Origin: Phycisphaerales bacterium
GTDB taxonomy: Bacteria; Planctomycetota; Phycisphaerae; UBA1845
Assembly: GCA_020639115.1 (NCBI GenBank)
Contig: JACKHG010000002.1
Coordinates: 570,915 to 634,914, forward strand
DNA: 64,000 nt
Direction of reading: 5' to 3'
Shown: positions 15,925 through 24,504 of the stretch, in pieces
Layout: each line of letters opens with the position of its first letter
Position numbering within the stretch: the stretch's first letter is position 1
The notes under the pieces: generated by a model
Databases searched by the model: none
What the model saw: only the letters and a program-made list of their open reading frames with translations
What the model was told of the DNA's origin: nothing
Program-made: the position numbers and the translations under genes

Positions 15925-17721
15925 TCAGCGCCGCGCCCCGGCTGGTATCCAGTTCTCCACCAGGTCCTTGAACGACTGCTTGACCATGCCGAGCTTGTCC
16001 GGGTCGCCCTTCGCGATCGACGACAGGTACGCCTTCGCCTGCTCGAACGTGATGTGCGGCGGCAGCGGCGGAACGTTGGGATCGGTCAGCGCATCGACGA
16101 CCACCGGCCGGTCCGCCGTGAGCGCCTCGTCCCACGCGGAGCCGATCCGCTCGGGGTTCTCCACGCGGATGCCCTTGAGCCCAAGCTGCTCGGCATACGC
16201 GGCGTACGAGAACGCCGGCACGTCCTGCGAACCCTCGAACTTCGGATCGCCCGCCATCACCCGCTGCTCCCAGGTCACCTGGTTGAGATCCTGGTTGTTC
16301 AGCACGCAGATGATGAGCTGCGGATTCGTCCACTCCCGCCAGTACTTCGCGATCGTGATCAGCCCGTTGTTGCCGAGCATCTGCATCGCTCCGTCACCCA
16401 CGACGGCGATGCTCGTGCGCGTCGGGTACGCAAACTTCGCCGCGATCGCGTAGGGCACGCCGGGACACATCGTCGCGAGATTGCCCGACAGCGAGGCCAT
16501 CATGCCCTTGCGGATCTTCAGGTCGCGCGCAAACCAGTTGGCGGCTGACCCGGAATCGGAGGAGATGATGCAATGATCAGGGAGCCGCGGTGACAGCTCC
16601 CAGAAGAGCCGCTGGGGGTTGATCGGGTCCGCGTCGTTGTGCGCCCGCGCCTCGAGAATCTCCCACCACTCCTCGACGTCCTCCTCGATCTTCTCCCGCC
16701 ACGACCGGTCCTCCTTGCGCTCGAGCAGCGGGAGCAGTTCCTGCAGCGTGAGCTTGCTGTCGCCGTGCAGCGCCACGTCCATCGGGTAGCGCAGGCTCAG
16801 CATCTTCGGCTTGATATCGATCTGCACGCCGCGCGCCTGCCCCTCTTTGGGCAGAAACTCCGCATAGGGAAAACTAGTTCCCACCATCAGCAGGGTGTCG
16901 CAGTTCATCATCAGGTCCCAGCTCGGCCGCGTGCCCAGCAGGCCGATCGAACCCGTCACGTACGGCAGGGCGTCGGGCAGCACCGCCTTGCCCAAAAGGG
17001 CCTTCGCGACGCCGGCGCCGAGCAATTCGGCGCATTGGTGCACCTCGTCCGCGGCGTTGAGCGCGCCCGCGCCCACCAGCATCGCGACCTTCTTGCCGCG
17101 GTTGAGCACGTCCGCCGCCCGCCCGATATCCGCCGCCTGCGGCACGATCCGCGGCCGGGTGTAGCCCACGCCGGAGAACGTCGTCCCGTGTTTGCGCGGC
17201 GGCGATTCGACCGCCGGCTGCTCCTGCACGTCGTTGGGCACGATCACGCACGTGACGCACCGCTCCGCGCGGGCGACGCGGATGGCGCAATCGATCTGGT
17301 GCCGCATCGCCCCCGGTACGGAGACCATGTGCACGTAGGGGCCCGCCACGTCCTTGAACAGCGAGATGAGGTCCACTTCCTGCTGGAAACTTGCGCCCAG
17401 CGCCGTCGTGGCCTGCTGGCCGACGATCGCGACGACCGGCTGGTGGTCCATCTTCGCGTCGTACAACCCGTTGAGCAGGTGGATCGCCCCGGGGCCGGAC
17501 GTGGCCATGCACACGCCCACCTGGCCGGTGAACTTCGCGTGGGCGCACGCCATGAACGCGGCCATCTCCTCGTGACGCGTCTGGACGAACTCGATCTTGT
17601 CCTCGGCGCGGCCCAGCGCGCCCATGATGCCGTTGATCCCGTCGCCCGGGAAACCGTAGATGCGGTGAATGTCCCAGTCGTAGAGTCGCTGGATGAGAAA
17701 ATCACTAACCGTGTCTGCCAT
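15925..17721 (-). CDS. TPP-dependent pyruvate oxidase-like enzyme (PoxB/YdaP family)
   Basis: 598 residues; ATG 17721 follows GGGAGA. N-terminal PYR domain: YGFPGDGINGI and the catalytic-Glu segment RHEEMAAFMA. A central Rossmann-like FAD/DHS domain (MLVGAGAL) follows, then the C-terminal PP domain with the TPP-Mg motif GDGAMQMLGNNGL ending VLNNQDLN. Length and order match pyruvate:quinone oxidoreductase-like enzymes, though acetolactate-synthase-type chemistry cannot be excluded. Decarboxylation of a 2-keto acid is the expected reaction. Second gene of the leftward operon, between the ASRT-like and enolase-family genes. Confidence 0.85.
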   Translation of the reverse strand: MADTVSDFLIQRLYDWDIHRIYGFPGDGINGIMGALGRAEDKIEFVQTRHEEMAAFMACAHAKFTGQVGVCMATSGPGAIHLLNGLYDAKMDHQPVVAIVGQQATTALGASFQQEVDLISLFKDVAGPYVHMVSVPGAMRHQIDCAIRVARAERCVTCVIVPNDVQEQPAVESPPRKHGTTFSGVGYTRPRIVPQAADIGRAADVLNRGKKVAMLVGAGALNAADEVHQCAELLGAGVAKALLGKAVLPDALPYVTGSIGLLGTRPSWDLMMNCDTLLMVGTSFPYAEFLPKEGQARGVQIDIKPKMLSLRYPMDVALHGDSKLTLQELLPLLERKEDRSWREKIEEDVEEWWEILEARAHNDADPINPQRLFWELSPRLPDHCIISSDSGSAANWFARDLKIRKGMMASLSGNLATMCPGVPYAIAAKFAYPTRTSIAVVGDGAMQMLGNNGLITIAKYWREWTNPQLIICVLNNQDLNQVTWEQRVMAGDPKFEGSQDVPAFSYAAYAEQLGLKGIRVENPERIGSAWDEALTADRPVVVDALTDPNVPPLPPHITFEQAKAYLSSIAKGDPDKLGMVKQSFKDLVENWIPAGARR

Positions 17722-17753
17722 GGTACATCTCCCTGCTCATGGGGTTTCGTTCA

Positions 17754-18128
17754 CTAAGGGGCCGCCGCGTACGCCATCGTCGTCATCAGCGCGTTCTCGG
17801 CCTGCCGGGAGTCGAGCCGCGTGTATTGCACGACGACCGGCACATCCGCAGCGATGACCGACGAGAAGCCGATTCCCGGCGTGATTTCCTCGGGGTCCTT
17901 CAGGCTGTTGAAGCGAATATGCCGCGTGCGCTGCGCCGGCACGATTTCCCGGTAGGGGCCCACCGGCGCGCGGTCCGCGTAGTAGATGGTGATCTCGATG
18001 TGCGCGTCCTTGTCGCCGGCGTTGAGGATGCAGACCGCCCCGTGGCTCTTCATCTCCGGCTCGGGGCCGTGACTCCACGCGGGCAGATAGCCCTCGGCGA
18101 TCACCCATTGCCGCGCTCCCAGTTCCAT
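17754..18128 (-). CDS. ASRT-family small ligand-binding protein (sensory rhodopsin transducer homologue)
   Basis: 124 residues matching the Anabaena sensory rhodopsin transducer family end to end: WVIAEGYLP near the start, AVCILNAGDKDAHIEITIYY, DRAPVGPYREIVPAQRT, HIRFNSLKDPE and the C-terminal VPVVVQYTRLDSRQAENAL. AAGGAG lies before ATG 18128. The family is a small beta-sandwich that forms tetramers. There is no rhodopsin gene in the window, so it is unlikely to act in photosensing. As first gene of an operon of sugar-acid-type enzymes it more likely binds a small carbohydrate-like ligand or regulates the pathway, a role proposed for the wider family from gene neighbourhoods. Confidence 0.85.
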   Translation of the reverse strand: MELGARQWVIAEGYLPAWSHGPEPEMKSHGAVCILNAGDKDAHIEITIYYADRAPVGPYREIVPAQRTRHIRFNSLKDPEEITPGIGFSSVIAADVPVVVQYTRLDSRQAENALMTTMAYAAAP

Positions 18129-18564
18129 CGTGATGCTCCTTGCTCGTGGCCGTCGGCATCGGCCGGCGGGTTTGCGGTGGTATTAAGGTCAAGTCTAGGC
18201 GGGGCGGTTGCGCTGCGGCTGAAACGTGAGTGAATTCGATGTCAGTTGCCCAGTCGCCGCCGCCCGCGCTTCGTGCGCGCAACAACACCCCGGCCCGTTT
18301 CACGTCGCCTGAAAATAGGGAAAAGTAGTATACCGAGGGAGTGGCTGTCAGACGGCTTGCCCTGCTTCGTCGCGACCCGCACCTGCCCGCCCCCAAGCTG
18401 CCCCCAGCGAGATCCGGGCCGCGTGAACGGCCCGCTTCCCCCCAAAACGGCGAATATGCAATAGCCCGGCCCCAGCCGCGTTACCGCTGGCAGTGGCCCT
18501 GAGCCTCTCGACGAAATGGGCCGGATATTTGCAGCCCTGCATCCGCTACCGTGAGGTACAGATT
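18129..18564. other. Divergent control region of the ASRT operon and the DUF1566 gene
   Basis: About 430 bases with no supported gene. It must carry the leftward promoter of the five-gene operon and the rightward promoter of the secreted protein gene. An AT-rich patch at 18305-18335 stands out, but I cannot assign boxes. Confidence 0.4.
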
Positions 18565-20598
18565 ATGACTCCAAGTGCAAATGCCCGCTCTGATCGCCAC
18601 CATCCGCGCGCCGCTGCCCGTCTGGCCCTGCTGATCGGGCTCGCGGCGTTCAGCCGCTCGGTCTTCGCGCAGGCGACCAACGAGATCGTCACGATCGCAC
18701 CCGACAACGCCGCGCAGGGCACGGTAGCGCTCGTCGTCACGTTTACGCTCGACAACGACATGCCGCCCGCTCCGCCCGCCGGCGTCAATCCCGCGAGCGT
18801 CACGCTCGGTACGCTCATCGGCACGTCGGTCAGCCATTCGAGCCAGTACGCCGTCACCGCGACGTTCGCCATTCCCGCCGACGAGCCGGTCGGGCCGCAA
18901 AGCGCCGCCGTCACCTTCAATACGCCCAACGGCACGATTGTGTTTTCCCAGGCGGACGCCTTCACGGTGACGTCCGGGGCGTCCGCTCCGCCCACCATCA
19001 CGCAGCATCCCGGTGCGGCCTCCGCCGCGCCGCTCGGCGCCGTCACCTTCACCGTGACGGCCTCCGGAGCCGCTCCACTCGACTACCAGTGGCAAAAGGA
19101 CGCAGTGGACATTCCCGACGCCACCGGCGCCGCGTACGCGCTCGACCCCGTCACCTTCAGCTCAGCCGGTGACTACCGCTGCGTCGTCAGCAACAACTTC
19201 GGCACCGCAACATCTGGAGCTGCTGCCCTCACCGTCACCGCCCGGCCCGCCGGCGCGTACCCCATCGTCGACACCGGCCAAGGTGCCTGCTATGACACCT
19301 CCGACTACTCCACCTGCCCGTCCGCCGGCCAGGCGTTCTCCGGCCAGGACGCCCAGTTCGCCGGGGCCGCGCCCGTGTATACGCTGAGCGCCGACGGCCT
19401 CACCGTCCACGACGACGTCACCGGCCTCACCTGGCAGCGCTCGCCCGACTCCGATCGCGACGGCGACATCGACGCGGCTGACAAGTACACCTTCGCCGAG
19501 GCCCAGGCCTACCCCGCCGCACTCAACGCGGAAGCATTCGGCGGTTTCACCGACTGGCGGCTGCCCACCATCAAGGAGCTCTACAGCCTCATCGACTTCC
19601 GCGGGACCGACCCCAGCGGCTGCGACGACTTCGCCACGTGCCCGTTCATCGTGCCGTTCATCGACACCGACTACTTCGACTTCGCCTACGGCGATACCTC
19701 CGCCGGCGAGCGCATCATCGATTCCCAGTACGCCTCCAGCACGGTGTACGTCGCCCCCACGCCCAGCGGGACGCTGCTCTTCGGCGTGAACTTCGCCGAC
19801 GGGCGCATCAAGGGCTACGGCCTCATCATCGGTGGGGGGGACAAGACGTTCTTCGTGATCTGCGTGCGCGGAGGGGCGAACTACGGGGTGAACAACTTCA
19901 TCGATCTCGGCGACGGCACCATCCTCGACCGGGCCACGGGCCTCCAGTGGCAGCAGGGCGATAGCGGCACAGGACTCGACTGGCAGAACGCCCTGGCCTA
20001 TGCAGAAAATCTCAACCTGGGCGGACACGCGGACTGGCGTCTGCCCAACGCCAAAGAGCTGCAGGGACTCCTCGACTACACCCGTTCGCCCGACACGACC
20101 GCGTCCGCTGCCATCGATCCGCTGTTCGCGGCCACGCCGATCACCAACGAGGCCGGCGCCATCGACTACGCCTACTACTGGTCCGCCACGACCCACGCGA
20201 ACTGGACCGAACTGCCCGGCGGAGCCGCCGCCTACGTCTCCTTCGGCCGCGCGATGGGCTACATGGACGGCTTCTGGCAGGACGTGCACGGCGCCGGAGC
20301 CCAGCGCAGCGATCCCAAGACCGGCGACCCCGCCGACTACCCCTTCGGCCACGGCCCCCAGGGCGACGCCATCCGCATCTTCAACTACGCCCGCTGCGTC
20401 CGGGGCCCCTTCGCAGCCACCGACCTCGATCGCGACGGCGACGTCGACCTTGGCGACCTGGCGATTTTCACCGCCTGCGTCACCGGCCCCGAGACCATCC
20501 CCGCCCGCGTCTGCGCACCGGCTGACTTCACCGGCGACGGCGCGGTCGACCTCGCAGACTATGCGCGCTTCCAGCGCGACCATGCCGGGCAGGAGTAG
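18565..20598 (+). CDS. Secreted DUF1566 protein with Ig-like domain and dockerin-like tail
   Basis: 677 residues from ATG 18565 (GAGG upstream; a GTG or ATG further 5' would add a non-signal leader). The signal peptide ends near SRSVFAQA. Regions in order: an N-terminal beta-rich region; an Ig-like domain at about 145-230 (PLDYQWQKDAVDIPD, AGDYRCVVSNNFG); two DUF1566 (Lcl-type) repeats, each with a TGLxWQ and DWRLP-x-x-KEL motif (TDWRLPTIKEL, ADWRLPNAKEL); and a C-terminal pair of Ca-binding DxDxDGxVD loops (DLDRDGDVDLGD, DFTGDGAVDLAD) like dockerin type I. Probably a cell-surface or exported protein. No enzymatic motif is visible. Confidence 0.8.
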   Translation: MTPSANARSDRHHPRAAARLALLIGLAAFSRSVFAQATNEIVTIAPDNAAQGTVALVVTFTLDNDMPPAPPAGVNPASVTLGTLIGTSVSHSSQYAVTATFAIPADEPVGPQSAAVTFNTPNGTIVFSQADAFTVTSGASAPPTITQHPGAASAAPLGAVTFTVTASGAAPLDYQWQKDAVDIPDATGAAYALDPVTFSSAGDYRCVVSNNFGTATSGAAALTVTARPAGAYPIVDTGQGACYDTSDYSTCPSAGQAFSGQDAQFAGAAPVYTLSADGLTVHDDVTGLTWQRSPDSDRDGDIDAADKYTFAEAQAYPAALNAEAFGGFTDWRLPTIKELYSLIDFRGTDPSGCDDFATCPFIVPFIDTDYFDFAYGDTSAGERIIDSQYASSTVYVAPTPSGTLLFGVNFADGRIKGYGLIIGGGDKTFFVICVRGGANYGVNNFIDLGDGTILDRATGLQWQQGDSGTGLDWQNALAYAENLNLGGHADWRLPNAKELQGLLDYTRSPDTTASAAIDPLFAATPITNEAGAIDYAYYWSATTHANWTELPGGAAAYVSFGRAMGYMDGFWQDVHGAGAQRSDPKTGDPADYPFGHGPQGDAIRIFNYARCVRGPFAATDLDRDGDVDLGDLAIFTACVTGPETIPARVCAPADFTGDGAVDLADYARFQRDHAGQE

Positions 20599-20702
20599 GG
20601 CGGGGGTGCTGCAAGGTTGCTCCACCGGGGCCACTTGCATTAATCCTTACGGATGTGGACGATAGCGCTGCACCGGGTCCTTCCGATCGGGACCGAGCAG
20701 CT

Positions 20703-21389
20703 ATGGCCAAGTCGGCACTCCAAGTCTTCATCGTCACCCGCGATACCGCCTGCGGCGAATGCGGCGCTGAACTGGAAACTGGTTCCTGGATCACACTCAA
20801 AGAGGAAGCCGGCGCACTGTGTCTCACCTGCGCCGATCTCGACCACCTGCTGTTTCTGCCGTCCGGCAACGCAGCGCTCACGCGTCGCGCCACCAAGCAC
20901 GCGTCACTCTCCGCTGTCGTCCTCAAGTGGAGCAGCGCCCGCAAACGGTACGAACGCCAGGGAATACTGGTCACGACAGAGGCGCTGGAACGCGCCGAAC
21001 AGGAGTGTCTCGCCGACCACGATGCTCGTGCCCGCCGGCAGGAACGCGCCGCAGCCCGCCGCGCGGAACTCGACGAGGCCTACGTCAAGCAGTTCGCCCA
21101 GGAAGTCCGCCGCCTCTATCCAGGTTGCCCTCTCGATCGCGAAATCGCCATCGCGGAGCACGCCTGCCGCAAGTACAGCGGACGCGTCGGGCGGTCAGCC
21201 GCCGCAAAAGTATTCGATGAAAACGCGATTGCTTTTGCCGTCGTCGCCCACATCCGTCACACCCGGACAGCCTACGACCAACTCCTCGCGCGAGGTTACG
21301 ACCGCTCGGAGGCCCGCGCCGAAGTGCAATGGGACGTCCAACGCGTACTCGCCGCCTGGGAGCAGCCGATTCAGACCGGCCCGGAATAG
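20703..21389 (+). CDS. DUF2293 protein with N-terminal Cys4 zinc finger
   Basis: 228 residues from ATG 20703; an in-frame GTG at 20655 is the alternative start, neither with a strong ribosome site. The N-terminus carries CGECG and CLTC, a likely zinc finger. The middle has the KWSSARKRYERQG segment and a long charged helix (AEQECLADHDARARRQERAA). The C-terminal DUF2293 domain contains LYPGCPLDREIAIAEHA, GRVGRSAAAK and HIRHTRTAYDQLL. Function of the family is unknown; the basic helix and zinc finger are compatible with RNA or DNA binding. Monocistronic by position. Confidence 0.75.
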   Translation: MAKSALQVFIVTRDTACGECGAELETGSWITLKEEAGALCLTCADLDHLLFLPSGNAALTRRATKHASLSAVVLKWSSARKRYERQGILVTTEALERAEQECLADHDARARRQERAAARRAELDEAYVKQFAQEVRRLYPGCPLDREIAIAEHACRKYSGRVGRSAAAKVFDENAIAFAVVAHIRHTRTAYDQLLARGYDRSEARAEVQWDVQRVLAAWEQPIQTGPE

Positions 21390-21462
21390 CCTGGTCTATG
21401 CGCTTCAACAGCGATTCAGCGTCCGGAGCGTCACAGCCGTGTTTCGCCCTCTCCTGCGCCCG

Positions 21463-21490
21463 TTCCTCCCGCCCGCCCCGCCTCTATAAT
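21463..21490 (+). promoter_or_regulatory. Candidate sigma-70 promoter of ABC-SCO1 operon
   Basis: Perfect -10 TATAAT at 21485-21490, with a weak TTCCTC -35 at 21463-21468 and a 16-base spacer, 138 bases before the ABC ATPase start. Confidence 0.5.
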
Positions 21491-21627
21491 GACCCCTCAG
21501 GTCCAGCCACACGGTTTCGGCGGCACGCACGCAGCTTTCCGCCCGCGGCAAGGGGCCCAAGACCAGCTAGACCAGACGCAGATTCAAGTGAAATCGAAGT
21601 TGATCCGCGGTTCTCACGGAAGCCCGT

Positions 21628-22563
21628 ATGTCCTCACCCATCGTTGAAGTCCAGGGCGTGACCAAACGCTTCGGCGACCGCACCGCACTCAACGCGGTCT
21701 CCTTCAATGTCGAGCCCGGCGATATCGTCGCGCTGCTCGGCCCCAACGGCGGCGGCAAGACCACCCTCTTCCGCATCCTCGCCACGCTCCTCGCCGCCGA
21801 CAGCGGCACGGTCCGCGTCTGCGGCCTCGACGTCGACGCGGCACCCGCCGGAGTCCGCCGCGCCCTCGGTGTGGTCTTCCAGGCCCCGAGCCTCGACCGC
21901 AAGCTTACGGCTGCCGAAAACCTCAAGCACCACGGACACCTCTACGGTCTCCGCGGCGCCGAGCTCCGCCGTCGCGCCCACGACCTGCTCACCCGCGTCG
22001 GCATCGCCGACCGGTCCGCGGACCGCATTGAAACGCTCTCCGGCGGCCTCGCCCGCCGTGTGGAAATTGCCAAGGGCATCCTCCCCGGCCCGCGCGTGCT
22101 GCTCCTCGACGAACCCAGCACCGGACTCGACCCGGCTGCCCGCCGCGAACTCTGGAACCAGCTCGACGCGATCCGCCGCAGCGACGGCGTCACCGTGCTG
22201 CTCACCACCCACATCATGGACGAGGCCGAGCAGTGCGATCGCGTGATCCTCCTCGACCAGGGCAACGTCGTCGCTGACGACACCCCGGAAAACCTCAAGG
22301 GCCGCGTCGGCGGCGACGTCGTGACCATCACCGGCCACGACACGCCGGCGCTCACCCGCCGCATCGCCGAACTCGTCGGCACCGCCCCCGCCGTGGTCGA
22401 CGGCAGCATCCACCTGGAAACCCCCGACGGCGCCGCGCTCATTCCGAAACTCGCCGGCGCCCTCGCCGGCGATATGCAATCGCTCACCCTCGCCCGGCCC
22501 ACGCTGGAGGACGCGTTCCTCCACATCACCGGACGCAGCTTCGAAACGGAGGCAGCCGCATGA
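21628..22563 (+). CDS. ABC-2 type exporter ATPase (DrrA/CcmA-like)
   Basis: 311 residues. Walker A LLGPNGGGKTT at about residue 35, signature LSGGLARRVEIAKG, Walker B VLLLDEPSTGLDP and switch His in LLTTHIMDEA are all intact. The C-terminal 90 residues are the extra domain common in drug or heme-related ABC-2 ATPases. Overlaps the permease start (ATGA). The substrate is unknown, but the pair leads directly into SCO1 and DUF420, so a role in cytochrome-oxidase biogenesis (copper or heme handling) is the best guess. Confidence 0.9.
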   Translation: MSSPIVEVQGVTKRFGDRTALNAVSFNVEPGDIVALLGPNGGGKTTLFRILATLLAADSGTVRVCGLDVDAAPAGVRRALGVVFQAPSLDRKLTAAENLKHHGHLYGLRGAELRRRAHDLLTRVGIADRSADRIETLSGGLARRVEIAKGILPGPRVLLLDEPSTGLDPAARRELWNQLDAIRRSDGVTVLLTTHIMDEAEQCDRVILLDQGNVVADDTPENLKGRVGGDVVTITGHDTPALTRRIAELVGTAPAVVDGSIHLETPDGAALIPKLAGALAGDMQSLTLARPTLEDAFLHITGRSFETEAAA

Positions 22564-23396
22564 GTGCCGACGCTACCGCCACCTTCGCCGATTCCAACAC
22601 CGCATTACCGGCTGACCCGCGCCCGAGCCTGGCGCTCGCCATGTACTCCATGTGGCTGCGCGAACTCGTCCGCTTCTGGCGGCAGAAAGGACGCATGGCC
22701 GGCGCTCTCGGCACGCCCCTGCTGATCTGGGTCGTCATCGGCGCCGGCTTCGGCGAGACCTTCAAACCCGCCGGCGCCGAGAGTTCGCCCGGCTACCTGC
22801 AGTTCTTCTTTCCCGGTATCGTCGTCCTCACCGTGCTCTTCACCGCCATCTACTCGACCATCACGGTGATCGAGGACCGCCAGGAGGGGTTCCTCCAGGG
22901 CGTGCTCGTCGCGCCCGTCTCCCGCGCCGGCGTCGTCATCGGCAAGATGCTCGGTGGCACCACGCTCGCCGTCATCCAGGGAATTCTCGTCCTGGCGGCA
23001 GGTCCGCTGGCCGGTGTCCGCCTCTCGCTCGCGTCCACCGCCGGTGCATTGCTCTTTCTCGTCCTGGTGTCCTTCGCACTCACCGGGCTCGGCATGGTCA
23101 TCGCCTGGGCCATGGACTCCAGCGGCGGCTTCCACGCCATCATGAACCTGCTGCTCATGCCCATGTGGATGCTCTCCGGTGCAGTCTTTCCCTACGCCGG
23201 CGCTCACTCTGTCCTCCGCGCCCTCATGTTCGTCAACCCCATGACCTACGCCGTCGACGGCCTGCGCCGCGCGCTCGGCGCCGGCGCTGCCCACTTTTCC
23301 TTCACCGTCTGCCTGATCGTCACCGCCGGCTTCGGCGCCCTCACCGCCTGCTCCGCCGTCGCCATCGCCAATCGCAAGTCCGGCCGCGAACGATGA
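22560..23396 (+). CDS. ABC-2 type transporter permease
   Basis: 278 residues with six predicted helices and an ABC-2 membrane core: amphipathic N-terminus LVRFWRQKGR, the loop VIEDRQEGFLQGVLVAPVSR, and a C-terminal signature region NPMTYAVDGLRRAL. Both ends overlap neighbours by ATGA, so ATPase, permease and SCO1 are translationally coupled. Partner of the preceding ATPase. Confidence 0.9.
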   Translation: MSADATATFADSNTALPADPRPSLALAMYSMWLRELVRFWRQKGRMAGALGTPLLIWVVIGAGFGETFKPAGAESSPGYLQFFFPGIVVLTVLFTAIYSTITVIEDRQEGFLQGVLVAPVSRAGVVIGKMLGGTTLAVIQGILVLAAGPLAGVRLSLASTAGALLFLVLVSFALTGLGMVIAWAMDSSGGFHAIMNLLLMPMWMLSGAVFPYAGAHSVLRALMFVNPMTYAVDGLRRALGAGAAHFSFTVCLIVTAGFGALTACSAVAIANRKSGRER

Positions 23397-24064
23397 ACGA
23401 AACCGAAACGTCCCCACGCGTCGCCTTCACCCGCCAGGACCTGCTCTGGTGGGCGCTGATCTCCCTGTTCGTCGGCGGCCTGCTCGGCGCCGGGATCGTC
23501 CACCTGCTGCAACCGGCGGGTCCGCCGGCCCGCGTCGACTCCGGCCCGCTGCCCGTCTACGGCAAGGTCTCCGCTTTCCAACTGGTCGACAGCGGCGGGG
23601 ACCCGATCGACCAAAGCTACCTCGAGGGCCGCGTCTGGGTCGCCGACTTCTTCTTCACCTCCTGCGCCGGCATCTGCCCGATGATGAGCAAGCACCTGGT
23701 CGAACTGCAGAAGAAGCTCGAGGGCGTGCCGGAGGTCACCTTCGTCTCGATCAGCGTCGATCCCGAACGCGACACGCCCGAGCGCCTGCGCCGCTACGCC
23801 CGGCACTACGGCGCCGATCCCGACCGCTGGTGGTTCCTCACCGGCGACCGCGCCGTCATCTACCGCCTGTCCCAGGAAAGTTTTCACCTCGGCGTCGAGG
23901 AAGTGCCCGCCGATCAGCGCACGCCGGATACCGAGGAGGTCATGCACAGCAGCCGCTTCGTGCTGCTCGATCGCAAAGGTCGCATTCGCGGGTATTATGA
24001 GGGCGAGGAAGCCGGCGTCGTGGAGCGTCTGGCTGCCGATATCCGCCGCCTGCTCGAGGAATGA
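23393..24064 (+). CDS. SCO1/SenC copper chaperone for cytochrome c oxidase
   Basis: 223 residues with one N-terminal membrane anchor (LLWWALISLFVGGLLGAGIV) and a thioredoxin-like domain facing the periplasm. The copper site is complete: CAGIC in FFFTSCAGICPMMSK, and the distal His in EVMHSSRFVLLD. SISVDPERDTPE is the usual SCO signature. It delivers copper to the CuA centre of oxidase. ATG 23393 overlaps the permease stop. Confidence 0.92.
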   Translation: MNETETSPRVAFTRQDLLWWALISLFVGGLLGAGIVHLLQPAGPPARVDSGPLPVYGKVSAFQLVDSGGDPIDQSYLEGRVWVADFFFTSCAGICPMMSKHLVELQKKLEGVPEVTFVSISVDPERDTPERLRRYARHYGADPDRWWFLTGDRAVIYRLSQESFHLGVEEVPADQRTPDTEEVMHSSRFVLLDRKGRIRGYYEGEEAGVVERLAADIRRLLEE

Positions 24065-24090
24065 GCGCCGCCCCGGAGTGATCACGCGCG

Positions 24091-24495
24091 ATGCAATTGA
24101 CCGACTTGCCGCACCTCAACGTCATCCTCAACGCCGCCACCGCCGTGCTGCTCACCGCCGGCTACATCGCCATCCGCCGCGGCCGCGTCATCGTGCACCG
24201 CAACATCATGATCGCCGCGATGATCACCGCCGCCGCCTTCCTCACCAGCTACCTGACCTACCACTTTGGCGTGAGGCTCACGAAAAAGTATGAAGGGCCC
24301 TGGGGCTGGTTCTACTACCCGACCCTGCTCATCCACGTCGTCGGCGCCATGGTGAATGCTCCCATGGTCGTCATGACCGCCACGCGCGCGTTCCGTGGCC
24401 AGTTTCCCCGCCACGTGCGCATCGCCCGCCTGACCCTGCCGCTCTGGTGGTTCGTCTCCGTGACCGGCGTGATCGTCTACTTCATGCTCTACTGA
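24091..24495 (+). CDS. DUF420 membrane protein (CtaM-like)
   Basis: 134 residues and four helices: NVILNAATAVLLTAGYIAIR, MIAAMITAAAFLTSYLTYH, YYPTLLIHVVGAMVNAPMVV and a final LTLPLWWFVSVTGVIVYFML. Conserved His residues (HRNIM, YHFG, LIH, RHVRIARLTLP) match DUF420. In Bacillus the family member CtaM is needed for heme-A oxidase activity. It ends the ABC-ABC-SCO1 operon, 26 bases after SCO1, which supports the same role. Confidence 0.85.
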   Translation: MQLTDLPHLNVILNAATAVLLTAGYIAIRRGRVIVHRNIMIAAMITAAAFLTSYLTYHFGVRLTKKYEGPWGWFYYPTLLIHVVGAMVNAPMVVMTATRAFRGQFPRHVRIARLTLPLWWFVSVTGVIVYFMLY

Positions 24496-24504
24496 CGAGT
24501 GCGA

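Noticed and set aside
17754..18128. A rhodopsin photosensory system around the ASRT homologue
   Set aside because: No seven-helix retinal protein with a Lys in the last helix occurs anywhere in the window; the neighbours are metabolic enzymes.
18305..18335. A promoter in the AT-rich patch
   Set aside because: TAGTAT and TTTCAC are about 22 bases apart, too far for a normal sigma-70 spacer.
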